NCBI GenBank assembly: GCA_947090385.1
Contig: CAMUNZ010000037.1
Span: 1-11,142, forward strand
Length of the DNA stretch: 11,142 nucleotides
DNA from: an uncultured Campylobacter sp.
GTDB taxonomy: Bacteria > Campylobacterota > Campylobacteria > Campylobacterales > Campylobacteraceae
Direction: 5' to 3'
Part shown: positions 1 to 6,251 of the stretch, piece after piece
Position numbering within the stretch: position 1 is the stretch's first letter
How the letters are laid out: each line of letters opens with the position of its first letter
Notes under the pieces: generated by a model
Seen by the model: only the letters and a program-made list of their open reading frames with translations
The model's database searches: none
What the model was told of the DNA's origin: nothing
Made by a program: the position numbers and the translations under genes

Positions 1-373
1 AATTCATAACATTTGCTTGAGTTGAAAGATGAATTTCTAAATTCGGAGCTATTTTTTTTACAAGTTCAATAACGCCTATACTAGCGACGATTACGGCATC
101 AACTCCTATATTTTTTAAAAATTCTATATGTCTTTTTATGTTATCAATTTGCCCATTAAATGGAAAAGAATTTAAAGTCGCATAAAATTTTTTCCCTTTT
201 TGATGCGCTAAATTTACACCTTTTTCAAAACTTTGCAAATCAAATTCCCTAGCACTTCTAGCTCTTAAAGAAAACGATCCAACGCTTGCATAAACAGCGT
301 CTGCGCCATAATTCAATGCAATTTGAAGCTTTGTTAAATTTCCAGCTGGTGATAAAAGTTCTGGTTTTTTCAA
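1..373 (-). CDS. Peptidase U32 family protein, N-terminal part (cut by window edge)
   Basis: This leftward gene runs off the left edge, leaving 124 codons. The start is a TTG at 373-371; no in-frame ATG lies upstream, and an AAGGA ribosome binding site sits about 6 bases before it. The protein begins MKKPELLSPAG, the hallmark N-terminus of the U32 family, and continues with YGADAVYA (residues 22-29), SLRARS and, near the cut, IHLSTQAN, all typical of the family. Although named peptidases, characterised U32 members such as TrhP (YegQ) and RlhA hydroxylate tRNA or 23S rRNA bases in a prephenate-dependent pathway. I infer an RNA-modification role of the TrhP type, but the fragment is too short to choose between subfamilies, since the C-terminal cysteines are outside the window. 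It is divergent from the PHP phosphatase gene and shares an 85-base promoter region with it. Confidence 0.88.
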   Translation of the reverse strand, partial: MKKPELLSPAGNLTKLQIALNYGADAVYASVGSFSLRARSAREFDLQSFEKGVNLAHQKGKKFYATLNSFPFNGQIDNIKRHIEFLKNIGVDAVIVASIGVIELVKKIAPNLEIHLSTQANVMN

Positions 374-400
374 AATTTTCCTTTTAAGATAAAAGTTTTT

Positions 401-406
401 ATTGTA
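401..406 (-). promoter_or_regulatory. Candidate -10 element (TACAAT) for the U32 gene
   Basis: On the minus strand a T-rich run is followed by TACAAT, matching the Campylobacter sigma-70 pattern of a T-tract plus -10 box without a strong -35. It would start transcription near 394, giving a leader of about 20 bases before the TTG codon. This is pattern matching only. Confidence 0.4.
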
Positions 407-410
407 TAAA
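405..410 (+). promoter_or_regulatory. Candidate -10 element (TATAAA) for the PHP phosphatase gene
   Basis: TATAAA follows TTTTTATTG on the plus strand, again a T-run plus -10 layout. A start near 417 would give a leader of about 42 bases. It shares two bases with the opposite-facing -10 candidate, so the two promoters probably could not be occupied at once. A second, weaker candidate (TTAAAAT, about 429-435) lies closer to the gene. Confidence 0.35.
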
Positions 411-458
411 AAATTAAATAAAAAAATATTAAAATACCGGTTTTTAAAAGGATAATCC

Positions 459-1238
459 ATGATAGTAGATCTTCACAATCACACACCACTTTGCAATCAT
501 GCAATAGATAAGCCGATTTTATACGCAAAAAAAGCTATTGAAAATGGGACTAAATTTTTTGGTTTTAGCGATCATACGCCGATGAATTTTGATCAAGCTT
601 ATAGAATGAAATTTCCACAAATGGATGAATATGAGAATGAAATTTTAAAAATCAAAGAAATTTTAAAAGATAGAATCGAAATTTTATTAGCTTATGAAGT
701 GGATTGGTTGCCGAATTTTTTAGACGAAAGAGTTTTAAAAAGAAAAGTGGATTATTTTATAGGTTCAGTTCATTTTTTAAACTCTTGGGGCTTTGATAAT
801 CCAGAATACATTGGAGTTTGGCAAAATAAAAACATAGATGAAATTTATGAAAAATATTTCGATGCGATTTGCGATTTAGCAAATTCTAAGAAATTTGATA
901 TCGTTGGACATTTTGATTTGATTAAAATTTTTGATTTTAAACCAAAAAGAGATATAAAATTTTTAGCTTTAAAAGCCTTAAAAACGATAAAAAAAGCAGA
1001 TCTTGTTATGGAATTAAACTCAGCTGGTTTTAGAAAACCTTGCAAAGAACTTTATCCAGGAGTTAATTTGCTTGAAGTCATGGCAGAACTTGATATAAAA
1101 ATCACATTTTCAAGCGATGCACACGCAGCAAATCAAGTCGGATTAAATGGCGAAAAAACGCAAAATTTAGCAAAAAATTTTGGATTTAATGAAGTTGCAA
1201 TTTTTAAAAATCGTGATAGAAAAATGATAAAATTTTAA
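459..1238 (+). CDS. hisJ: PHP-domain histidinol-phosphatase, HisJ family
   Basis: The 259-residue product has the full set of PHP-domain metal ligands in order: an HxH motif (H6, H8) in DLHNHTPLC, D38-H39 in GFSDHTP, E80 in AYEVDW, H105 in GSVHF, GHFD (H151, D153) and SDAH (D220, H222). This pattern and length fit the HisJ type, which dephosphorylates L-histidinol phosphate to L-histidinol in the cytoplasm, the penultimate step of histidine synthesis. The ATG is preceded by AAGGA with 6 bases of spacing. No other his gene is in the window. C. jejuni is usually credited with a HAD-type phosphatase fused in HisB, so this could be redundant or act on another phosphoester. The PHP fold is near certain; the substrate is inferred. 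glnA follows after 63 bases, with its own probable promoter. Confidence 0.82.
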   Translation: MIVDLHNHTPLCNHAIDKPILYAKKAIENGTKFFGFSDHTPMNFDQAYRMKFPQMDEYENEILKIKEILKDRIEILLAYEVDWLPNFLDERVLKRKVDYFIGSVHFLNSWGFDNPEYIGVWQNKNIDEIYEKYFDAICDLANSKKFDIVGHFDLIKIFDFKPKRDIKFLALKALKTIKKADLVMELNSAGFRKPCKELYPGVNLLEVMAELDIKITFSSDAHAANQVGLNGEKTQNLAKNFGFNEVAIFKNRDRKMIKF

Positions 1239-1261
1239 TGTTAAAATTATTCTATTTTAGA

Positions 1262-1267
1262 TAAAAT
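1262..1267 (+). promoter_or_regulatory. Candidate -10 element (TAAAAT) for glnA
   Basis: In the gap before glnA, TATTTTAGA is followed by TAAAAT, a T-tract plus -10 layout of the Campylobacter kind. Transcription would begin near 1274, about 28 bases before the ATG. I saw no sigma-54 GG-N10-GC element here, so a classical NtrC-controlled glnA promoter is not supported by this sequence. Confidence 0.4.
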
Positions 1268-1301
1268 CTGCGATTTTAAAATATTTTTAAGGAGATAAAA
1301 A

Positions 1302-2729
1302 ATGGGTAAATTTGTGAATAATGTCGATGAATTTTTTAAATTTTGTAAAGAGAATGAAGTTGTTTTTGTAGATTTTAGATTTACAGATCTAAAAGGGACT
1401 TGGCACCATTTTTCATATACTCTAAAATCGCTTGCAAAAGATTTTGCAGACGGAATTCCTTTTGACGCCAGTAGCATCCATGCTTGGCAACCAATTGAAA
1501 AATCCGATATGATACTTAAACCTGATATACAAACAGCTTTTTTAGATCCATTTACAGCAGATGTGACTATCGTCGTAATCTGTGATGTTTATGATATTTA
1601 TAAAGGCGAACTTTATGAAAAATGTCCAAGATCAATAGCAAAAAAAGCTTACAAATTCTTAAAAGATAGCAAAATCGGCGATGAATGTTTTTTTGGTCCT
1701 GAAAATGAATTTTTTGTTTTTGATGATGTCAAGATAAAAGATAGCATAAATTGCGGTTATTATGAAGTAGATAGCGAAGAAGGTGATTGGAATAGCGACA
1801 AAAAATATAAAGATGGATACAACACAGGTCACAGACCCGGCGTAAAAGGCGGATATTTTCCAGTTCAACCGATCGATACAATGGTTGATTTAAGAGCCGA
1901 AATGGTGCAAGTTTTAGAACAAATCGGACTTGAATGTTTTGTGCTTCATCATGAAGTAGCACAAGGTCAAGGCGAAATCGGAGTTAAATTTGGAAATTTG
2001 ATAGAAGCTGCAGACAATGTCCAAAAATATAAATATGTCGTAAAAATGGTAGCGCATTTAAATGGCAAAACAGCAACTTTTATGCCAAAACCTCTATTTG
2101 GTGATAATGGAAGCGGAATGCATGTGCATCAATCAATTTGGAAAGACGGCAAAAATTTATTTTACAAAGAAGGCGGTTACGCAAATTTAAGCGATTTTGC
2201 AAGATATTATATAGGTGGCGTTTTAAAACATGCAAGAAGCATAGCTGCTTTTACAAATCCAAGCACAAATTCATATAAAAGATTAATCCCTGGATTTGAA
2301 GCACCTTCGATTTTAACTTATTCTTCACAAAATAGATCGGCATCCATTAGAATTCCTTATGGAAGTGGTGAAAAAAGCACTAGAGCAGAGATGCGTTTTC
2401 CAGACAGCACAGCTTGTCCATATCTAGCTTTTGTAGCTATGCTTATGGCTGGAATTGACGGTGTAAAAAACAAAATCGAACCAGTTGGACCGATGGATAT
2501 AAATTTATTTGAATTGACATTAGATGAAATTCGCGAAAAAGGAATCGAACAATTTCCACATACTTTAAGAGGAAGTTTGGAAGCTTTGATTAGGGATAAT
2601 GCGTATTTAAAACCTGTAATGAGCGATCTTTTTATAGAAACTTATCAACATTTCAAATTTGAAACACAAGTTTGGCCTTATGAGCAAAGACCGACGCCAT
2701 TTGAGTTTAAAACTTGTTATTCTTGCTAG
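1302..2729 (+). CDS. glnA: Type I glutamine synthetase
   Basis: The 475-residue enzyme joins ammonia and glutamate to glutamine with ATP, the main entry of ammonium into metabolism; the family forms cytoplasmic dodecamers. The N-terminal beta-grasp region holds FRFTDLKGTWHHFSY and DASSIHAWQ. The catalytic domain has GPENEF (metal ligands E134, E136), HHEVAQGQGEIG (E218, E225), NGSGMHVHQS (H274), NRSASIRIP and EMRFPDSTACPY. Length is close to E. coli GlnA. In the loop where enteric enzymes carry the adenylylated tyrosine (NLYDLP), this protein reads NLFELT, with Phe403. It therefore cannot be controlled by adenylylation at that site, as reported for Helicobacter pylori. An AAGGAG site lies 7 bases before the ATG. 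smpB starts 9 bases after the stop, so the two are probably co-transcribed. Confidence 0.97.
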   Translation: MGKFVNNVDEFFKFCKENEVVFVDFRFTDLKGTWHHFSYTLKSLAKDFADGIPFDASSIHAWQPIEKSDMILKPDIQTAFLDPFTADVTIVVICDVYDIYKGELYEKCPRSIAKKAYKFLKDSKIGDECFFGPENEFFVFDDVKIKDSINCGYYEVDSEEGDWNSDKKYKDGYNTGHRPGVKGGYFPVQPIDTMVDLRAEMVQVLEQIGLECFVLHHEVAQGQGEIGVKFGNLIEAADNVQKYKYVVKMVAHLNGKTATFMPKPLFGDNGSGMHVHQSIWKDGKNLFYKEGGYANLSDFARYYIGGVLKHARSIAAFTNPSTNSYKRLIPGFEAPSILTYSSQNRSASIRIPYGSGEKSTRAEMRFPDSTACPYLAFVAMLMAGIDGVKNKIEPVGPMDINLFELTLDEIREKGIEQFPHTLRGSLEALIRDNAYLKPVMSDLFIETYQHFKFETQVWPYEQRPTPFEFKTCYSC

Positions 2730-2738
2730 GTAAAAATT

Positions 2739-3203
2739 GTGAAAGAAATTGTTAGAAACAAAAAAGCTTTTTTTGACTTTGAAATTTTAGAAAATTTTGA
2801 AGCAGGAATTATTTTAAAAGGTAGCGAAGTAAAATCTCTCAGGCTTTCAAGAGCGAATTTAAAAGATAGTTTTGTAAGAATTATAAAAGGCGAAATTTGG
2901 CTTTTAAATGCACATATAAACTATTTATCGACCACAAATTCGCATTATAAGCCGGACGAAAAAGCGCCAAGAAAACTTTTAATGCATAAAAAACAGATAG
3001 ATAAAATTTTTGGTTTTGTATCAAGAGATGGTTTTACTATCGTGCCAATATCATTATATTTAAATGATAAAAATATTATCAAATGTCGTATAGCGATAGC
3101 AAAAGGGAAAAATTTACACGACAAAAGGGAGACTTTAAGGAAAAAAGATGCCGATAAAGAAGCAAAAATGGCTATGAAATCGGCAATTAAAGGGTATAGA
3201 TGA
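2739..3203 (+). CDS. smpB: SsrA-binding protein SmpB (trans-translation)
   Basis: This 154-residue basic protein binds tmRNA (SsrA) and carries it to stalled ribosomes, so that the nascent chain is tagged and released. Family signatures are clear: NKKAFFDFEILENFEAG near residues 7-23, LKGSEVKSLR, ANLKDSFV, the HYKPD segment, KRETLRKKD and the basic C-terminal tail that enters the mRNA channel. Length is usual. The start is a GTG, 9 bases after glnA; the weak AGG-containing ribosome site overlaps the glnA stop codon, suggesting translational coupling. The stop overlaps the ATG of the next gene (ATGA). The ssrA gene itself is not in the window. Confidence 0.96.
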   Translation: MKEIVRNKKAFFDFEILENFEAGIILKGSEVKSLRLSRANLKDSFVRIIKGEIWLLNAHINYLSTTNSHYKPDEKAPRKLLMHKKQIDKIFGFVSRDGFTIVPISLYLNDKNIIKCRIAIAKGKNLHDKRETLRKKDADKEAKMAMKSAIKGYR

Positions 3204-3778
3204 AAAAATTTTTGATATTTTTAGCAATATTTACTTTAGGCTGCGATCAAGAAACAAAAGAACAAATTTATAAAAGTTTTACAACAAACGAAGAGATAAA
3301 TTTAAAAAGTGTAACCGGTGGAAATTTAACTTTAATTCGCACAAATGGCGGTTTTAAAATCAAAAATAGCGACAAAATTTTGTTAATTGATATTTTTGGT
3401 ACTTATTGTGCGCCTTGTCAAGCAGAAGCACCGATGCTTAGCGAATTTACAATCAAAAATAGCGACAAATTTGAAATGGTTGCTTTAACACATTTCGAAG
3501 ATGTAAATGATGAATTTGTAATAGAAAATTTTGTCAAAAAATACAACGCTTATTATTTCATAAGTAACGATAAAGAAAAAAATTCTCGCATAATCGCGCA
3601 AATCGAAAACGACACAAAATATGAAAAAGCGCTTGCTTTGCCTTTTAAAGTTGTCTATAAAAATGGCGTAGAACAGAATTTAACAAATAACGAAACTACA
3701 AGAGGTTTTAGAAATTTTTATATAGGAAAAGTTGGTAAAGAAATTTTACAAAACGATATAAAAAGAATTTCAGAATAA
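3200..3778 (+). CDS. Thioredoxin-fold (TlpA-like) protein, probable lipoprotein
   Basis: The 192-residue product starts with a short hydrophobic signal (KKFLIFLAIFTLGC); Cys15 follows TLG, an imperfect lipobox, so lipid anchoring in the cell envelope is likely but not certain. A thioredoxin-like domain follows: a strand (ILLIDIFGTY) leading to the redox motif CAPC (C70-C73), then EAPMLSEF, and a cis-proline-type loop ALPF with Pro148. This is the layout of TlpA/ResA-type periplasmic thiol-disulfide proteins, which reduce or exchange disulfides, for example in cytochrome c maturation. The partner is unknown. The insert between CAPC and Pro148 is longer than in plain thioredoxin. The gene overlaps smpB by 4 bases (ATGA), has an AAAGGG ribosome site inside smpB, and is the last gene before a strong terminator. 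Confidence 0.8.
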   Translation: MKKFLIFLAIFTLGCDQETKEQIYKSFTTNEEINLKSVTGGNLTLIRTNGGFKIKNSDKILLIDIFGTYCAPCQAEAPMLSEFTIKNSDKFEMVALTHFEDVNDEFVIENFVKKYNAYYFISNDKEKNSRIIAQIENDTKYEKALALPFKVVYKNGVEQNLTNNETTRGFRNFYIGKVGKEILQNDIKRISE

Positions 3779-3783
3779 ATTTT

Positions 3784-3806
3784 AAAACCCCGAATTTTCG
3801 GGGTTT
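3784..3806. terminator. Bidirectional rho-independent terminator
   Basis: AAACCCCGAA (3785-3794) pairs perfectly with TTCGGGGTTT (3797-3806); allowing a 4-base loop leaves a GC-rich stem of at least six pairs plus flanking A-T pairs. T-rich sequence follows on the plus strand, and the minus strand reads into TTTTAAAATTT. It lies between two convergent genes, 5 bases after one stop and 4 before the other, so it can serve both directions. Confidence 0.92.
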
Positions 3807-3809
3807 ATT

Positions 3810-5642
3810 TTATTTTTTAGAATCAATTTTCTTTAAATTTTCTTTTGCTTTTTTTAGATAATCATCTTTAAACAATTCATCTCTCATACTTTTTGTAAGT
3901 GGAGAAGATTTTTCAAAGTGTGCATCAACAGCCATTTTTTGTGTGCCGTTTTCATCTAAAATTTGCATAAAATCGCCATTATGTAAGTTTTTAATCACAT
4001 TTATTTGAGGTGCTGCATGCTTACTTAAAGGCTTGCCATCACTTCCTTTTGCGTCCATATAAATCGGCGTTCCTGGCGTTGCATCATAAAATCCATATCT
4101 CATTCCAAAGCCCATAGTTTGTGGATTTTGGTGACACTCTTCGCACTCTCTGGCCTGCCTTGTAGAAGTGTGAGGATTAAGTGGTTGCATATCAATTGTC
4201 ATCATGCCTTCTTTATTTTTAGCGACATTATTTAAAAGCACGACCTCACCATTTGGTGCGATAACTGTGCCAACTGTTTGTATAACGCCAACTAGCGGTG
4301 TAACTCTTCCTTCGCCGTTTATGCCTAAAACTGGCTCTTCCCACCTTGCATGTGAGTAATCCCCAGCCGAACCACCTGGTTGCATAACAGGTTTGTTGTA
4401 ATAATCACTTGGTGTGCCGTCTTTGTTTAATTTCTCAGCAGAATCAATCCAATCAACAAATTTATTATCTTTTGAAAAATCAACGCTGTAATCATATCCA
4501 TAATATGATGATGCCCAAGTTGAGTGACAAGCGTAACATTCCATAGTTTCAAGGTGTTTTGAAGCCCCAACCATTGCTAATCTTCCCTTTGGATTTTTCC
4601 ATAAATTTTTATCTTCAATATCTTTTAAAAGTGGAACTTCCAAGGTTTTTCCAGAAGCTGAGTGAAGTAAGACTTTATTTCCGTCTTTTATAACATTACC
4701 CAAAGGATTTCCCCTTGCGCTTAGTAAATATCCATCTTTTGGTTCGTAAATTTTGGTAAAAGACGCGGTTTGAGGAAGCGGCTCTTTGCTTAAACCTCTT
4801 GCCTTTGTTAGCATATTTTTGATTTTATCATCAACTTTTTTTGTATCAATTAATTCATCACCAAATCCAAGAGCTAAATCCCAAGGATATTTTTTCGGCG
4901 TTCCGTGGCAATCGCTACATTCTATTTCAATCTCGCCAAGCGCAACCGTGCCGATGTTTCCATTTCCGTGCATATCAGGGCTTGTATGACAATCTTGACA
5001 AAGCATTCCAGCTTTATAATGGACATCTTCTTTTATATGTTTATAAAGGTAAGTTGCGTTTGGTTGTTGAAGCATTCCATCGTCGTTAAATGGCACATAC
5101 GCACCACCACGATCAACTGGGAAAAGCCCTTGATACTGCAAACTTACGCGACGTCCAGAACTATGACAAGCGTTACAAGTTGAAATTTGAATACCTGAAT
5201 ATTCTTTTCCATTTACTTTTACTTTTGAGTTTTCGCCTGATTGCATAGTATGAACTAGCATATGACCCTTTTTGGTTTTATCTATTGTTGGATCGCCACC
5301 TTCATAATATCCTTCAGCCCCATAAACAGCATGACACGCAAAACATCCAAGCCCTCTAAAATGTCCTCTTACTTGTTTTCCTTTTGATTCAAGGTGGCAA
5401 GCGTTGCAATTTCTAAGATAGTTATAAACAGCTTGATTGGGATTTTCTTTGATTGTTTTTAAATCAGTTTGTGGAATTTTATCAAGTTTTTCAGGAAACT
5501 GACCTTTATGTAAATTTATAATCTCTTTAACATAATCTTTATACTCAGAAGTTCCAAAAATCGGCTCAAATCCGTCTTCGTCTGTTGTTTTATGATTAGC
5601 ATATCGATGGATAAAATCATCATTATCAAGTCCCCCAACCAT
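3810..5642 (-). CDS. Multiheme cytochrome c, C-terminal fragment (7 haem sites) after an apparent frameshift
   Basis: This 610-codon frame has seven CXXCH haem-binding motifs, at residues 79, 100, 156, 215, 242, 369 and 500 (first Cys), many extra histidines that could be distal ligands, and no signal peptide. The nominal start MVGGLDNDDF is unlikely to be real: c-type haem is attached in the periplasm, and a protein starting here could not be exported by a visible signal. The frame upstream is closed by TAA two codons before the ATG. The preceding gene, in the other frame, supplies a signal peptide and three more CXXCH motifs and overlaps this one by 17 bases. Together they would form a decahaem protein of about 746 residues. 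Such proteins are electron carriers or terminal reductases in anaerobic respiration; I do not recognise the exact family, so no substrate is given. A possible AAGG site 9 bases before the ATG leaves separate translation conceivable. Confidence 0.85.
   Translation of the reverse strand: MVGGLDNDDFIHRYANHKTTDEDGFEPIFGTSEYKDYVKEIINLHKGQFPEKLDKIPQTDLKTIKENPNQAVYNYLRNCNACHLESKGKQVRGHFRGLGCFACHAVYGAEGYYEGGDPTIDKTKKGHMLVHTMQSGENSKVKVNGKEYSGIQISTCNACHSSGRRVSLQYQGLFPVDRGGAYVPFNDDGMLQQPNATYLYKHIKEDVHYKAGMLCQDCHTSPDMHGNGNIGTVALGEIEIECSDCHGTPKKYPWDLALGFGDELIDTKKVDDKIKNMLTKARGLSKEPLPQTASFTKIYEPKDGYLLSARGNPLGNVIKDGNKVLLHSASGKTLEVPLLKDIEDKNLWKNPKGRLAMVGASKHLETMECYACHSTWASSYYGYDYSVDFSKDNKFVDWIDSAEKLNKDGTPSDYYNKPVMQPGGSAGDYSHARWEEPVLGINGEGRVTPLVGVIQTVGTVIAPNGEVVLLNNVAKNKEGMMTIDMQPLNPHTSTRQARECEECHQNPQTMGFGMRYGFYDATPGTPIYMDAKGSDGKPLSKHAAPQINVIKNLHNGDFMQILDENGTQKMAVDAHFEKSSPLTKSMRDELFKDDYLKKAKENLKKIDSKK
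5626..5642 (-). other. Frameshift junction at a G5 run in the cytochrome gene
   Basis: The coding strand has GGGGG at 5636-5632, between the TAA that closes the downstream frame and the TGA that ends the upstream frame. This 20-odd-base interval is the only place where reading could move between the frames, and the G run is its only homopolymer longer than two bases. One G fewer gives ACT TAT GGT TGG GGA CTT, which restores a single reading frame. The cause (mutation, sequencing error, variable tract or recoding) cannot be told from this sequence. Confidence 0.8.
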
Positions 5643-6051
5643 AAGTTATAACCTTGATTTTTCCAGCATCTGTATTCATTAAAGATTTTTTAACACTTGA
5701 AATTTGTTCAAAATGGCAAAGCCCACAAGTTTTGTCGTTTAATGCAAGAGATCCAGGAGTTGGCGTAAAAACTTCTAGCATACTTCCTTTTGGAGCCCCA
5801 CTATGAGCTAAATTTTTATCTTTTGTCTCATTTGGATTTCCACCGTGACAAATAACACAGCCGTTTGGATCGCCAAAACTTTCGCCCATCGCATAAATTT
5901 GTGTAGCCATATCGCTATCGTGTGCTTTGATTGGCTCTATACCTTGATGACAGGTAAGACAGGCTTTATTATTTGCAGGGTAAGAATTTGGATCTAAATT
6001 TCCAAAAATTGCACCACAAAAAATCATAAAAAATAATAATATTTTTTGCAT
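5626..6051 (-). CDS. Multiheme cytochrome c, N-terminal fragment (signal peptide, 3 haem sites)
   Basis: The 141-residue product opens with a Sec-type signal (MQKILLFFMIFCGAIFG, cleavage probably after Gly17) followed by three CXXCH motifs: CLTCH (31-35), CVICH (65-69) and CGLCH (109-113). It ends abruptly at TYGWGT, where a TGA follows a run of five G on the coding strand. Removing one G continues the reading into GLDNDDFIHRYAN of the downstream frame, which has seven more CXXCH motifs. I therefore read this as the 5' part of one decahaem cytochrome gene. On its own it could still be exported and form a small trihaem protein. The ATG has an ideal AAGGAG site (6057-6062) 5 bases away. No second cytochrome or maturation gene is adjacent. 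Confidence 0.85.
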   Translation of the reverse strand: MQKILLFFMIFCGAIFGNLDPNSYPANNKACLTCHQGIEPIKAHDSDMATQIYAMGESFGDPNGCVICHGGNPNETKDKNLAHSGAPKGSMLEVFTPTPGSLALNDKTCGLCHFEQISSVKKSLMNTDAGKIKVITYGWGT

Positions 6052-6079
6052 TTCTTCTCCTTTTAAAATTAAGTAACTA

Positions 6080-6108
6080 ACTTTATTTAAATTTTCTTAA
6101 AATAAAGT
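6080..6108. repeat. 9-bp inverted repeat upstream of the cytochrome gene
   Basis: ACTTTATTT (6080-6088) and AAATAAAGT (6100-6108) are exact reverse complements separated by 11 bases. The repeat starts 29 bases upstream of the cytochrome ATG. It could be an operator or a weak leader hairpin. All but two pairs are A-T, so chance occurrence in such AT-rich DNA is quite possible. I cannot match it to a known regulator site. Confidence 0.4.
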
Positions 6109-6124
6109 GATAAAATTCTAGAAA

Positions 6125-6130
6125 AATATA
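6125..6130 (-). promoter_or_regulatory. Weak candidate -10 element (TATATT) for the cytochrome gene
   Basis: On the minus strand a T6 run is followed by A-rich sequence and TATATT. Transcription would start near 6118, giving a leader of about 66 bases that contains the inverted repeat. The region is so AT-rich that other hexamers, such as TTAAAT at 6093-6088, are nearly as good. The rest of the gap between the cytochrome and rpsI holds the rpsI terminator, a TTCTAGAA palindrome (6116-6123), a T7A8 tract near 6180-6195, and no reading frame worth calling. Confidence 0.25.
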
Positions 6131-6225
6131 TTTTTAAAAAACATTTTTGTTTTTTGTATTAACAAACTATTTAAAAAGTATTTTTTTAAAAAAAATTGAT
6201 GAAATTTAAGATTAATTGAAGTAAA

Positions 6226-6251
6226 AATTTTGCCATAAAAATGGCAAAATT
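6226..6251 (-). terminator. Rho-independent terminator after rpsI
   Basis: AATTTTGCCAT (6226-6236) and ATGGCAAAATT (6241-6251) form a perfect 11-bp stem with a 4-base loop, directly adjoining the rpsI stop codon. On the minus strand the stem runs into a short T tract. It ends the rplM-rpsI unit and separates it from the cytochrome gene, which reads in the same direction. Confidence 0.88.

Noticed and set aside
1659..1962. Two minus-strand open frames of 69-77 codons inside glnA
   Set aside because: They lie opposite highly conserved glutamine synthetase sequence; their composition reflects antisense AT-rich codons.
4786..5183. Three plus-strand open frames of 67-92 codons opposite the cytochrome gene
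   Set aside because: They lie wholly opposite a frame with seven CXXCH motifs, overlap each other, and show no ribosome site or recognisable domain.
5632..5636. A classical phase-variable G tract
   Set aside because: Five G is well below the usual length of switching tracts in Campylobacter, so I keep only the weaker statement that the frame breaks here.
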